A stretch of 64,000 nt of DNA, from positions 29,981,819-30,045,818 of the forward strand of contig NC_084924.1 of the NCBI RefSeq assembly GCF_958298935.1, written 5' to 3'. Numbering within the stretch: the first letter of the stretch is position 1; the number at the start of each line of letters is the position of its first letter. Below the pieces are notes generated by a model that saw only the letters and a program-made list of their open reading frames with translations, was not told the DNA's origin and did no database searches. The DNA comes from Phragmites australis. Its lineage: Eukaryota; Streptophyta; Magnoliopsida; Poales; Poaceae. A program made the position numbers and the translations under genes. Below, in pieces: positions 1 through 11,347 of this stretch.

Positions 1-247
1 CGGAAAAAAGGCAAGGCATCTAATCTGTGGTATATACTTTCTGATACCCAAATAACACAGAATACATGTAGTACAAGAAGAATTACTCAATAATCAAAAT
101 CAGATGTATGCTAGGAGCTGCAAAGCCCACCAGAGTCAGGAAAATTATCGATCAAATGCAAACATTGCTCAACAGCAGAAAGGGGAATTATCCATTACCA
201 TCATTTGAGATTAGTGAAAGCAACAGTGAAATAAAAAGGTCTGTTAC
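1..247 (-). other. PAS1 intron 13 (partial)
   Basis: Sequence downstream of the GT donor that follows exon 13 (exon end at 248). It is AT-rich, has no recognisable exon, and should continue to the TPR-encoding exons outside the window. Confidence 0.7.
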
Positions 248-3200
248 CTTGGCCATTTCGAATCCAAGTAATTCAATTTCCCACTGAACATGAGCTCCTT
301 CAGGAACATTTGCTGGCCTGTTGCAACCATAAGAGATTATTCAGAAAGCTCCATTACAAAAATGGTTTGTAATAATAATGGTTGTTACAACCTTGGGAAC
401 TTATCATATGCAAAATCCGGAGGGCAGGTGACAATAGATTTTTCACCAGGAAGCATTAGTCGAACACACATTTCGAATCCCTCTGGAACCTACAAAATGC
501 GTTAAAAGTCCGTGACTCTTACTTAGCTGAAAGTATCAAAACTACTTTAAACTTCAGGGAGTTTACTCAATCATCTTTCCTTATTTTGAAAGGTAAAGGG
601 TATACTCGATCATCTTTCCTTATTTTAGCAACTTTGTAGTTCTAATTTTCTTAAGAAACTACGTGGAACTTAGCAAAATCGGGAACAGGAGCTAGGACTC
701 AAAGAATATGTGATTCAGCATTGTTTTTATTATCAATTTGTAAATCTAACAGCAAGATTTCATACAGTTAATCATTGTATAGTGAGACAAAGATTAAAGT
801 GATAATATTTACCAGGCCTTCTCCGGAACAGAATTCCAATGGTTCACCATCATTATCAACTCGTGTATCATAAAATACTGACTTTGGTTCATCAAGGAGC
901 ATGCCCTTATAATGCACTCTTAACAAACTATCATGAAGAGGGCAGTCCATAGGAAATTCACCTGGTATTTGTAAGGAACACAGAGAAGCATAATAAGTAT
1001 AAATATCACATGATATAATCAAAAAACGAGTAGTAACACCATGAAGACCACAATGACTACATTCCATGTGCAAGGTTTATTATTGAAAAACTTGCAGGTT
1101 TTAAGTAAAAGAAAAGAATAAATAACAAACCAGTTTGTCTAATTTCACATTATTAAGTCAGCCCTTAATCCGAATTTTGGTCATTTTTAGCGCTATTACT
1201 TGGATCAACAGAGCACCATCAATCATCCAATTTTCATCGCGCAAAAAGAAAATGATGTAAATTAGTAAACTCCACGTGTTCATTATTCAGAAAAGGGACA
1301 GCTAGATACAAAAACTTTATTCTTTTTAAAGTAGAAAGGCGATTTAGTAGGAATTCTTCTTTTACCCTCATTTACTTCCCTTTTGTCTTTTAGTTGTCTA
1401 CAAGATAGCCTTTCTGCCAATAAAATTAAAAGGTAGAAAATCAATCCATTATTCATAGAATAGTTATAAAAAAGTTATTTTCCACCCGACACAAGAATAA
1501 CACTAACCAAATGGTCAGGAGATGTCAAAAAGTTCCATTGATTGGGAAGAAAGCGACCATTTCTTGCATTATTTTTTTAAAGATAAATTTTGTTGTGCTA
1601 GAGAAGTTATGCATATCGAAGGTCATAGGGGACATCGGTAGAAATTTTCACCCCCATAAAAACCATATACCATTACGAACATGAAACAGGGTGTAAGTTA
1701 CCTACCTTTTCCATCAACTACACGTCGTTTTATGAGGCGACCATCACCAAGCATGTCTCTCACCTATTTGTACATCACACAAACTTTTAATGCAGTTTAG
1801 AATTGAAAGGAGAATGTGACCTCTTTCCATACCAATAGAGTAAAAGTTATAGTGAAAAGAAAGATTGTGGACTTAAGAAGATAATTCAAGGAAATTACAA
1901 TACCATCCCCAATCTCTTCCATAAACATATTTAGCTATGAGAGCCAGAGTAATATTGAAGAATTGGGTCTGGAGTACCTAATATGTCATGAACCCTCCAT
2001 CCTTGATCAGTAACCACAGCAAGTGATTTTTGCAACTCAAATATTGGTCAAGTATGTTTGGAAATTTTGGGATCATACTCTTGTTTCAATATTAACACCC
2101 AGTTCTCTGCTGCTTGTTTTAATCTACCCAAAAGTTGAACTACACTCTAATTCTGGATTTAATAGTCTCAAGCAACATGAGATTCCAAATTCCACAGGTA
2201 AATGCATTTTATTCAAGGTATTTACATAACCAAGGAAGATGCTAAAAAATCGAGGAGCACTACAGATAATCCATTGTAAATCTTGGAACAAGACTACATG
2301 CACGTTTCTTAGTGGTTAGTGGTTGGCAGGTGGTCACCTTTAACTGCAGGTTGGTGTACAGATGCAAGCAGGCCGATCCACGACACATTCCACTCAATTG
2401 GTGGTTCACCTCTCACTTAATTGGTGGTCCAAGATATACAGATTGTTAGTAAAGCAAAAGAGAAAGGATGGGTCAATGTGTCAGCATCACCGGGCCCTGT
2501 ATTTCATGTTTAGCGGCCTCGATAGAAGTGCTGATATGATGTTTAGTGGCCTTGATATGAAAACTGTCTGCTACCTTGAATGTTTTAGGAGGTGAACGTG
2601 TGGCTCTAGCGACCTTGATCTATAACACTGTTGAAAGAATAAAATTGACCATGGTGCCCTGCCACTCATAACACGCCATAAAATTATTTTCAACGCAGTG
2701 TTCTGAGACGAAGGATAACCATCTGGTGACAAAATAAAGTATGACTATAATGACTTCATCATCATCATCATGTATTGTCCGTTGTTCTGTGAAGAAACGC
2801 AGCCTAGGACAACCATGTGATGTCATGAAAATCCAGCAGGCCCTAATTCTAATTCTAATTTAATAGAAAGATGCATGGGCACAGGAAGAAGATGGCTAAC
2901 AAAATGAAAGCACCTATCAGTTATGACTGTACCTGAATAAACCGAACCAGTTCAACATCAAAATGAACTTCTTCAAGGCCTTCAAGCTGTGGCATTACTG
3001 AGGACTTTGTCAAATAGGTACTGCTAACAAAAATAATTGCCTTTTCCTTGTGTGCCATTGTTCCAATTCCCATCTCAAGCCCTTTAGGTACCTAAACTAG
3101 AACATTAAAAAGGATATTGCAAAACAAACATTAGTTAGAAAAAAACAGGAACGTAAATCAAAATGAACCATATATGCTTTTACTGCCTTTTAAATCAATT

Positions 3201-6200
3201 CAGTGTCAAACTTTTAGCATTATATTACGATCAGGAAGCTACATTACAGATTGTTCCAATGGATTTACTGATAGATGGCACACAGTTCATGTATATGAAA
3301 ACCCACCAGCCAAACACACATTGCTGTTGGCAAGTATTTATAGGTCCAGGTGTGCTACAAGCAAGCCACTAAATTTCCATATCCTTGAGAAGAACTTCAA
3401 AAGAGATAATAGAATATTAAAACTCATGTGATGAGCACTGTGTGTTCTCAAAGTTGTAGGCAAATTTTATAATAAAAGAGTTTCAAAAGGCACAATAGGA
3501 CATTTTGTATTTTTATCTTATTACATGCAACAAGAATGTCCCTGACCTCAAATTTACCGATAGTAAAGAAATATGGTTCTTCTTTACTTGGAATAATTTC
3601 TTTTCCATCTGCAGTTCTTGCAGTTATCCTGGAATGACAGACAAATATCTTAGTCCAATTAATATTCAGGCAACCAAAAGATAATATGATCATAGATTAT
3701 AGATAAGAATGCATCTTCCAAAAAACTGCTGTAAACAGGAATAGCAATTGCAGTAAGCAAGCAAGATAAGAATGCAGTGGAAGTACAGTAAGCCTGACAG
3801 TATACTGGTATGAATTGACTACATCCATTTGCACAGTGCTCATATCAGAGAATGGTTCAAGCCAAGGGTATATTACTCACAAGAGCTTAAAAACATTTTA
3901 TACCAGCTCGGTGCAATATCAAAGGCAACTTGGCATGAACTGTTCCTGTTCCTTTCTATGCAAATTAAGCATTACGTGTTTGTATAATCAAATGTAACTA
4001 TTTTATTTTAATTTCTCAGAAATCAATAGTACATCTGGCAATCATGTCGACCATTTCTAAGCCAGATAAAGTGTCTGACACGAACAATGAAAACATATGC
4101 ACTAATACAACCAACACATAGACCAGCATTCAGCAAATTTAGAACATAAATATTTACCATGCTGTAACTTCATATGGTTCTCTAGGTGTTTCCCATCCCT
4201 TACCTTCGTCAACTATCTGCCACATTCAAAGGAGAAAAAAAAAGTTTGTCACTGAGCTGAAGCATCTAACTTCGCATACTAGACCACTTGTCACACAAAC
4301 CCACAAAAAAGGAATCTACAATGGCAGTTAAATAAAAGTGATAATATTTTAAGAAAACATAAATTAATGTATGAATCCTTTTGCAGTACTAATTTTATAA
4401 AGTACATGAACTATCTAACAGATAAACTAATGTATGAATCTTTCTAACTACATAAACAGAACATATTTGCTGCAATGATATGGGAAGGCTGTTCACCTTC
4501 TTTACTACCCCTAAATCCTCAGCCACAACCTGACAGAGAAGATAAGCAGAGTAAGTAATCAAAAGTAGCAATAATCTTTCATCTATCTTCTTAGTTTTTT
4601 AAGTGTTAGGTTGGACAACAGCCATGGAATCAAGAAATCACAAAGACGGGAACAGCAGGAGTACCAAAGAACTTAAGTGAACCAAGTGCAAGTCTGATTA
4701 AAATGCTTGTTTGCATGGAATAGTTACCTCAACAACTTTCATATTGGATGCATTTGGTAATTGATATTATCCAGTAGGAAACAAAAACAGTTTCTTACGT
4801 GATATATGTGATAAATATGATGATGTTATACTATTTAGTGGGATATACTAGCCAAATAATCTATATAGTAAGTTCTTAAGCGAATATTTGGTAGCCATTC
4901 TCATAAAAAAAACCAATTGGTAACCACATGTTATTTGGATTATAAAGACGAAATATGATACTGCATGCCAACGGCTTCATTGCCTCCCTGCTATCTTGGG
5001 CATAGAGTCTTACATTACTTATATTGCATAGTATTCCTTTTTGTAAGAAAATATTGTCTAATATTCCTGAATTCATACCATGCTGTAGACAAAATTACTC
5101 AAGTAGACAAGGAAACTATTTGCCAGAAGTGCTTTGACATCGTGACTCTGAAATATACTGCAGTTGAATTCATACTAAGAGAAGCCATCATTTAATGAGA
5201 CTAACCTTGGCTTTAAAGAAATCCAACATTTCAATCTCAAATTGGAGTTCATCATCTTTCGGAAAGCCATCTGGAGCTGTAACTGGGCAATCTTCCTCCG
5301 CATAGTGAATCTGAGGCTTCATTTTGAACTGAAAAAAGAAATTATAAGAGAAAGAAAAAGAGGCTAAATGACAAAATGATAGATGCTTGCATATTATTGA
5401 CATGTGCATTTTGAATCGCTGCGGTCTCATAAAATGACTAGTGTCTTCTTGAAAGATCAAGGACCCTAGCATTGGGCCAATGTGATTTTGGTGATTAATG
5501 TCAACATGATCAATGGGACTAATATTGTTAGCTAGTATACAATGTTTAGTTTCATGTACGCTATGTGATAGACTTGGGTTTCCAAAAAGCTCAAAAGGAT
5601 AATCATCTAGGTCATGAAGATATAAGGACCTATTGTTTAGACAAGTGATCATAGTATTGAGAGCATCACTTGTGTAGATAAGTTTATTTTCTTTAGTCGT
5701 ACTACGAAGAGAGATTTGTGTTTAGTAGCTTGATCTAATGTCTTTAGGTTAGTTACCTAGTAGGTGATGCACACTAGGTTTGAGTAGCTCTAATAAACCA
5801 GAGGAAGATCCAAGACATTAAGGAACAGAAACCACGAAGATCCGGACTTGAGTTGGATTGAATTGGACAAGTCCCTCTAGAAAACATGTCATTGTACAAC
5901 ACAACGGGGGTCACCATACAATAAGGTCAAGGGTGATAGAAGAAAAATAGAGTTTTTCAGAGTCACCATGCAATACAGTGGGTACAAAGAAGGCTCCAAT
6001 AGTTCAATTTCTGACCGTTGAAACTGGGTCACTGTGCAATATGGTGCTAGTCACCGTACAATATGGTGACTAGGAATCCTGGACAGATTCCTCCCAATGG
6101 CTAGCTTTTCCCTTTTTGGGGGAGGCTATAAATACCCCCTTGGCCAGCCATTTGAGATTGTTCACACCCATCACAAGGCATACACACATATTGGAGCGCG

Positions 6201-8731
6201 TTTGAGTCACCTTGAAGTTGAAGATCAAGGAAATTAGCATAAGACTAATGACTTAATTAGTATTAGTTTAAACCTAGCATGCATCTAGCTAGGTGATTAG
6301 CCTAAAGTTAGCTTGGTGGAGGTGAGTCTTGCGAGACCCTCCAACCGAGTTTGTGGAGTAGGCGAGAAGCGTTGTGAGAGGGAGGAGTGACCCTTGTGGG
6401 AGCGGTAAAACACTACCATAGTGAAGATGGCGGAGAGCATCCAGGTACACCTAGTGGAAGATCCACCAGTGTGTTGGGAGCTCTAACGGCAAGAACCATG
6501 GAGTTATCCAACTGGGGAGTTTGGCTCTTGCGAGGTGCTTCAACGTGGACTAGGGGTGAGAGACAACTCGATGCCATGAGAAAAAGTCGTTGTGCGAGTT
6601 TGCGCTCTGTAACTCATTTACATTCCACACTTTTATATTGGATCATTTTATCTTCTGCATTTACCTTTCCTAGAATTGCACGTGTACTTGCAACGATTGA
6701 AACTTAGGGTGCAAAAGTTTGTTGAGATAGAGTAGCCACACTAGATAAACCTAGAGCATATTTAGATAAAAAATTGATTTAGATTTATCTTGTGTTTTGG
6801 AGCCGAATAGTTTTTAGAAATCCTAATTCACCGCCCTCTTAGGGTGTCACCGTCCTTACACTTCTTATTAGAATAATTTTGTTTCTCAATTCATTGATTT
6901 AGTCGGTTCATAAGAAATACCATAGCAATTTCATTCTTCAGCATTGTTGGAAAGCCTTCAGCAAAGCCTAGGATCATCTTGCTCTTCCCTAAGACAAATC
7001 TGAGTGGGATTCCTTTACCTGTAAATTATAACAATAAAAAACAAGATGATTTAGACCATCAGTAGTTGAGTTGAGTACTCATATAGATGGGACAATAAAA
7101 TGGTTACAAATTTGGGCAGCCAAATTCATGTAACAATGAATTCTAAGATGTAAGGATTACAAAAAATAGTTTATGATAATAGCATCTAATATGTTGTTCC
7201 AGAGGATGTAAGGAAGAATAGGACATGTAGTTTGGCAAGAAGTTAGTTTTTGGAAGGATTAAAAAGCAAATTGGAAACTGCTGAGATTTTCTGTTTCTCA
7301 AAATCATCTACAAACTTTCTAACACCAAGAGATAAAATTTATTCTCTGGTACTGAGAAATTGTGAGTTGTCAACACAAGAAACCGAATATACCCTCTGCT
7401 CATAACAGAGTAGCGAAATAAACTCTATTAATAGGAAGACATGATATGGAAACAACAGAGTGTTAAGAAGAAGATAAGAGTTTCTCAAGTCAGGAACATC
7501 TCCATGATTCTGTACAACGCATTTGAAGTATACATATGATGAAAAGTGCTGAAAGATATTGCCTAACCTCCATGCTCCCTTCTTGTAGAATTGACAACAA
7601 TACTATCCATGGTCCGAGTAGTGCAATGAAGTATGACCTGCACAACTACTGGAATGAGCAAAATTTGACCATATAAAGTTCCTTGTTCATAAAATTACAG
7701 AAATCAAAGATTGTCCAATGTTGGAGAAAGCCATCATCAGGGTCAAAAAACCGTGCAATAATCAATGACGTAAAACCACTTGTGGTCCTATCAAAAAGAT
7801 CCTATGTTGTGTAACTTTACGAACAAACTGGCAAAAGAGTTCCATTTATCAGCTGATAAGTTTTGTCAATAAGCATTTATGGGATATGATAGCACAACAT
7901 TTTATATAGATTGTTTCGACGTCACCCAAACACTGCGCTTATTGTCACTTCTTTTCAAGAATCAACAGACAATTGCACAAAATTGTTGGACAATGTACCC
8001 AATCAAGTACAACTAGAGGTCCAAACTTCAACCTTAACACGACAAATCCACCACCCAGGCAGAGTGACTTTGCTAGGAGCTTAGGACAGAAATCATCTAA
8101 TTTTTTGTATTGTGTATCAAGCATTTACATGAAGAGAGCATAAAACGGAAACAACAATCTAAACAGTGCTCGGTTGCAGAGACAAACACACATTGCAACT
8201 TGTATGTGCATTTGCCGTGTCATTGTGCAATGGGGGATAGCTGACTTTGTGACCTGATCACCCTCCGCAGGGGTCACGTCGCCGCTCCCAGACCGGATAA
8301 CCGCCTTCATCAAGCTCCCTGGTGTTAGCTTCTTCCTCCTGCAGCACAAACATAGTGTGAATACCACCTCCCCGCCGCACCATTACCAAGTAACAGCAGT
8401 TAAACCCATTTAAAATTAACAGATGAAAATTAGCAGCAGTTAATCCAATGAATAAAAAGCTCCATTGCGCAGTTCTACACCCGAAAAACAGAAAACATAA
8501 AAGAATAATTTAACACCATCATTACAAACGTCGCAGATGATTAAGCACAGTTGTTAATTCTAACGAATCCTCGGCGTCGCTTTAGCGCCGTGGAAGTTTC
8601 TACTCTACTCTGGATTGTACACGCCTGGATCGCGTAGGGACTGACCTCTTCTCGGCCTCCTCTTCGGCGGGCGACTTCTTCTTCGCGGGCGGCGGGAGAT
8701 CGCCGCCGGCGTCGCCGGCGTCGTGGGTCAT
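248..8731 (-). CDS. PAS1: PASTICCINO1-like multidomain FKBP immunophilin (13 exons, 3' end outside window)
   Basis: Plant PAS1 is a large FKBP-type immunophilin that scaffolds very-long-chain fatty-acid elongation and affects cell division. Minus-strand exons that I could place are 8646-8731, 8254-8338, 7568-7637, 6921-7018, 5206-5328, 4497-4529, 4158-4216, 3547-3628, 2933-3091, 1706-1763, 813-961, 392-489 and 248-317. All junctions are GT-AG, phases close exactly, and the sum is 1170 nt (390 codons) with no stop. The start ATG at 8731 gives MTHDAGDAGG. Recognisable pieces are KKLTPGSLMKAV, KSKMILGFAEGFPTM, KPQIHYAEEDCPVTAPDGF, EFPMDCPLHDSLLRVHYKG and GAHVQWEIELLGFE. Three FKBP domains lie at about residues 48-150, 165-262 and 284-387. 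The family is usually about 600-635 residues, so the TPR and C-terminal part lie left of position 1. The gene looks intact. Family assignment is from remembered homologues, not a search. Confidence 0.93.
1764..2932 (-). other. PAS1 intron 9 (1169 bp), no recognised content
   Basis: Bounded by a GT donor after 2933 and an AG acceptor before 1763. It contains a short direct repeat around 2505-2565 (two copies of a tttagtggcctcgat-like phrase). I see no exon or transposon terminus in it. Confidence 0.6.
5445..5449. repeat. Target-site duplication (left) of intronic solo LTR
   Basis: CTTCT directly before the LTR TG; the identical 5-mer follows the terminal CA at 6861-6865. Confidence 0.9.
5450..6860 (+). 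mobile_element. Solo LTR, Sirevirus-type (Copia) inferred, inside PAS1 intron 4
   Basis: The 1411-bp element starts TGAAAGATCAAGG and ends CCGTCCTTACA. It is flanked by perfect 5-bp duplications CTTCT at 5445-5449 and 6861-6865. A TATA box (GCTATAAATACC, about 6124) shows plus orientation, opposite to PAS1. Short inverted motifs of the type GTCACC...GGTGAC recur between 5909 and 6071; the best, at 6050-6070, has arms GTCACC and GGTGAC around an AT-rich centre. The last ~150 bp resemble the 3' end of the LTR at 9369-11106. Without it and one duplication, intron 4 (5329-6920) would be only about 176 bp. Lineage is inferred from the terminal sequence and palindrome clusters; the solo-LTR structure is directly visible. 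Confidence 0.88.
6861..6865. repeat. Target-site duplication (right) of intronic solo LTR
   Basis: CTTCT, identical to 5445-5449. Confidence 0.9.
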
Positions 8732-8978
8732 GGCCGAAGCTTCCAGAGGGGGCTTGCCGGCCGCCGCGTCGAGACGGCACAGAGGATTGGAGGGGATCGA
8801 TGTGTTTCTTCCCCAATCACGGGCGTTGCGTGCGTATTAATGGCTCGGAGGCGGAGCAGTTGCGGTAGTAGCAGCAGCAGGCCGCCTGGCACAGGGGTTG
8901 GTGGCGTCTCACCGGCGCCGCTGTTCAACGGCGGAGAGTACAACTAACCCCGTTTAGATTGGTTTTTTTCCAACTTTT
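8732..8978 (-). promoter_or_regulatory. PAS1 5' UTR/promoter-proximal region
   Basis: GC-rich, CpG-rich sequence upstream of the PAS1 start codon and before the first copy of the downstream tandem array. No TATA box is obvious. Only about 250 bp separate the start codon from repeat DNA, so the promoter either is short or includes transposon-derived sequence. The transcription start cannot be placed from sequence alone. Confidence 0.45.
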
Positions 8979-9003
8979 TTCTCCTATTTTAAAAGAACCT
9001 AAG

Positions 9004-9300
9004 GCCCTGTTTGGGGAGCTGGAGCTTATGGACTTTTTCTGAAAAGCTGCTTTTCTGAAAAGCTGTTTATAGCTTCTGAGATAAGCGGTTTGGCTTATAG
9101 GCTTAATTTTTAGCTTCTCAGCATACCAGCTTTTCAGAAAAGCCACCCTCAACCAGCTTTTCAACTTTTAGTTCATTTCATCAGAAACCAGCTTTTGCTT
9201 TCCAGAAAAGCTCCTCAGCAATCAGCCTGTTTGGGGGAGCTTCTCAGCTTCTCAGCTTTTCTGAGTAGCAGAAGCTGCCAGAAGCTCCCCCAAACAGGGC
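9004..9300. mobile_element. hAT-like MITE (297 bp) with an extra internal terminal-repeat hairpin
   Basis: It begins GCCCTGTTTGGGGAGCT and ends with the complementary AGCTCCCCCAAACAGGGC. It is flanked by CTAAG on both sides (8999-9003, 9301-9305). Units 2 and 3 of the array show the uninterrupted target (agaacctaagacatgtatgg), which confirms the insertion. The interior is rich in AGCTTTTC/GAAAAGCT. A third copy of the terminal sequence lies inside at 9226-9244 and forms a perfect 19-bp hairpin with 9280-9298. No coding capacity. The visible duplication is 5 bp (6 if a shared C is counted) rather than the 8 bp typical of hAT, so the superfamily is uncertain. Confidence 0.78.
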
Positions 9301-9363
9301 CTAAGACAGATATGGTTTGTCAAAAATATTCCTCTGCTCCATCAAATTCCTCTGCAAATCCTG

Positions 9364-9368
9364 CCCAT
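9364..9368. repeat. Target-site duplication (left) of the second solo LTR
   Basis: CCCAT; the same 5-mer is at 11107-11111. The corresponding uninterrupted site in array unit 2 reads cctgcccgcccccatcctca. Confidence 0.75.
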
Positions 9369-11106
9369 TTCATGGTAGCGAAAATAGCTTTATTAAATTA
9401 TGATTATGATTTTAATGATTAATGACAATATAGTTATTGGAACTAATATATTTTTCAAGTACATATTTTAGTAGGTCTCATGGATGCAACAAAAGAGAAG
9501 TCGTCGAAAACGGAATAAAAAAATGAATGAATTAGACTTATTCCATGAATTTTGATGTAATTAAATGAAATAGATTTCTATATAATCTTATAGAGCTCTT
9601 CACAAGCTTTTTATAGAGCTAAAGATCATCAAAATCGAAGTTCAAAGCGAAAAATTATATCCAAAATACATAACATTATTTTTGCTGAAATTTGCTTGAC
9701 CAGATAGTTTAGTGCTCACATAAAAAATTAGTTCGGTACTATATAGGATAATCCGGTGAGTATAATGAAAAATAGTCCGGTATTCACTGAAAATTTGAAG
9801 CGAAATCTTTTACTTCACCGGATGATCCGGTGTTCACAAAATAAACACACCGGACTATTATTTCCAAAGAGCTCCAAAATAAATATATGCATATAGGATA
9901 GTCCGGTGCATTTGTCCGGTATTCAATAAGTTATCACAGGATAATCCGGTGTTCATAGATGAGTCTGAGTGGGTCCCAACAGCTAGTTTATTCTGCTATA
10001 CTCATCAGATGATCCGGTGTTCACAAAATAAACACACCGGACTATTATTTCCAGAGAGCATCAAAATGAACATATACATATAGAATAATCCAGTGCATTT
10101 GTTCGATGTTCAGTGAGTCATCACAGGACAATCCTGTGTTCACAAAGATTTGAGTGGGGTTCTAACAGCTAGTTTGTGAGAGTATACTCATCGGATGATC
10201 CAGTGTTAGTACTACTGTTCTCACCGGATGATCCAGTGTTAGTACTACTGTTCTCACCGGATCATCCGGTGTTAACAGCTTTTTAAAACCATTGGGTTAA
10301 CGGCTAGTGCGCGAGTTTGAGTCTATAATACCTCTCCACTTAGTCTTTTGAGTGTGCTGGAGTCCAGAGAAGTTCATATACACATGAGAAGACATACAAG
10401 CCAACAAAGTGCTTAAAGTGATCATTCAAAGCGATTAAGCATAAGATTAGTGAGTGATTAGTGCTTATAGGTCTAGAGAGTGAGTTGCTAGGTGATTGCT
10501 GCCTGGAGAGTGGATCAAGAAGTGATCCAATAGTGTACCTCTTCGTACGCGCTTAAAGTCTTGGTGACTCGCCAGCAAGCTTGTTGACTCTCGGACTTGG
10601 TGTGAAGTGGCGGCAAGGCGATTGTACGAGGACGCGGATACCCTTGCCTTTGTGGCTCAAGCTTCGAAGTGATCACGACGGCAAGGAACCGGAAGAGAGG
10701 CTAGTGGTGGGACCTTGCCTTAGTGGCTTGGTGGCTCATCCGGGTGGAGGCCTTGTCTTTGTGACTCAATGGCTCAAAGGCCATGACTGGGTGCCGACCG
10801 AGAGCATATTCTTTGTGGAGCTCCAACGTGGACTAGAGGTGGTATTCATGCCATCGATACCACAGGAAAAAAATCATTATGCCGAGTTTGCTCTCTCTAC
10901 CTTATTTACGTTTCCTCATTTACTTACTTGCAATTTACCTTCTTAGATATGTTAGAAGCGCTTTGATCGATAGAGTAGACACATTAGATAAATCTAAAGC
11001 ATATTTAGATAGAAGTTGATATAGGTTTATCTTGTGTTGTTTGGTGCTGAAATAGTTTTTAAGTATCCTAATTCACCCCTCTCTTAGGACGTCACCGATC
11101 CCTATA
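9369..11106 (+). mobile_element. Solo LTR, Sirevirus-type (Copia) with CACCGGAT..ATCCGGTG palindromes
   Basis: It is flanked by CCCAT at 9364-9368 and 11107-11111, inside array unit 1; uninterrupted copies confirm the target. Termini appear mutated from TG/CA (TT at the left, TA at the right). Between about 9745 and 10275 it carries many copies of the half-site TCCGGTG and several whole palindromes, including CACCGGATGATCCGGTG at 9816-9832. About 34 bp ending in a related palindrome is tandemly duplicated at 10205-10255. A TATA-like CTATAATACC near 10323 indicates plus orientation. Clustered palindromes of this type are a known feature of Sirevirus LTRs. The 3' end matches that of 5450-6860. 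Confidence 0.82.
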
Positions 11107-11111
11107 CCCAT
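11107..11111. repeat. Target-site duplication (right) of the second solo LTR
   Basis: CCCAT, matching 9364-9368. Confidence 0.75.
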
Positions 11112-11347
11112 CCTCATTGTGCTCCCCCACCCGAATTCTGCTCCCTCTCGTTGCCTCCCCAACAAATCTCGCTAATTCCGCTCCCCCAACTCATCCCACT
11201 GCCCGCACTATCGCTAGCCACTTCCTGCCCCTCTACGTCCGCCCGCACGCCACGTCCACCCCCTACGCCGCCCGCCCTCCGTCAGCCGCCAGTCTTGTCT
11301 TCACCCTTGCTTAGCACCCCCCCTCCACCCGGATACTCAGAGCTGTA

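Larger units (their letters stand above)
8979..11292 (+). repeat. Tandem array unit 1 (partial; split by a MITE and a solo LTR)
   Basis: Three host pieces, 8979-9003, 9301-9368 and 11107-11292, line up with the continuous sequence of units 2 and 3 (for example 11755-12030). They carry the phrases ctcctatttt-aaaagaacctaag, attcctctgc..catcaaattcctc and cccatcctca..gctccccc. The downstream half of the unit (equivalent of ~12030-13180) is absent. Removing the two insertions restores the order seen in the other units. Confidence 0.75.

Noticed and set aside
768..1073. 101-codon minus-strand frame as a separate small gene
   Set aside because: It is PAS1 exon 11 (813-961) with flanking intron.
5188..5652. 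154-codon minus-strand frame
   Set aside because: It is exon 5 of PAS1 plus intron and part of the solo LTR; only 5206-5328 is coding.
8125..8253. PAS1 exon 2 frame reads on past 8254 and gives an HCT-like phrase resembling the next conserved FKBP segment
   Set aside because: A GT donor at 8253-8252 and a much better match (ILHCTTRTMDSIVVNSTRRE) in the exon at 7568-7637 show this is intron read-through and coincidence.
9816..10275. CRISPR-like or satellite array from the repeated palindromes
   Set aside because: Spacing is irregular, the motifs are palindromic LTR elements, and the genome is eukaryotic.
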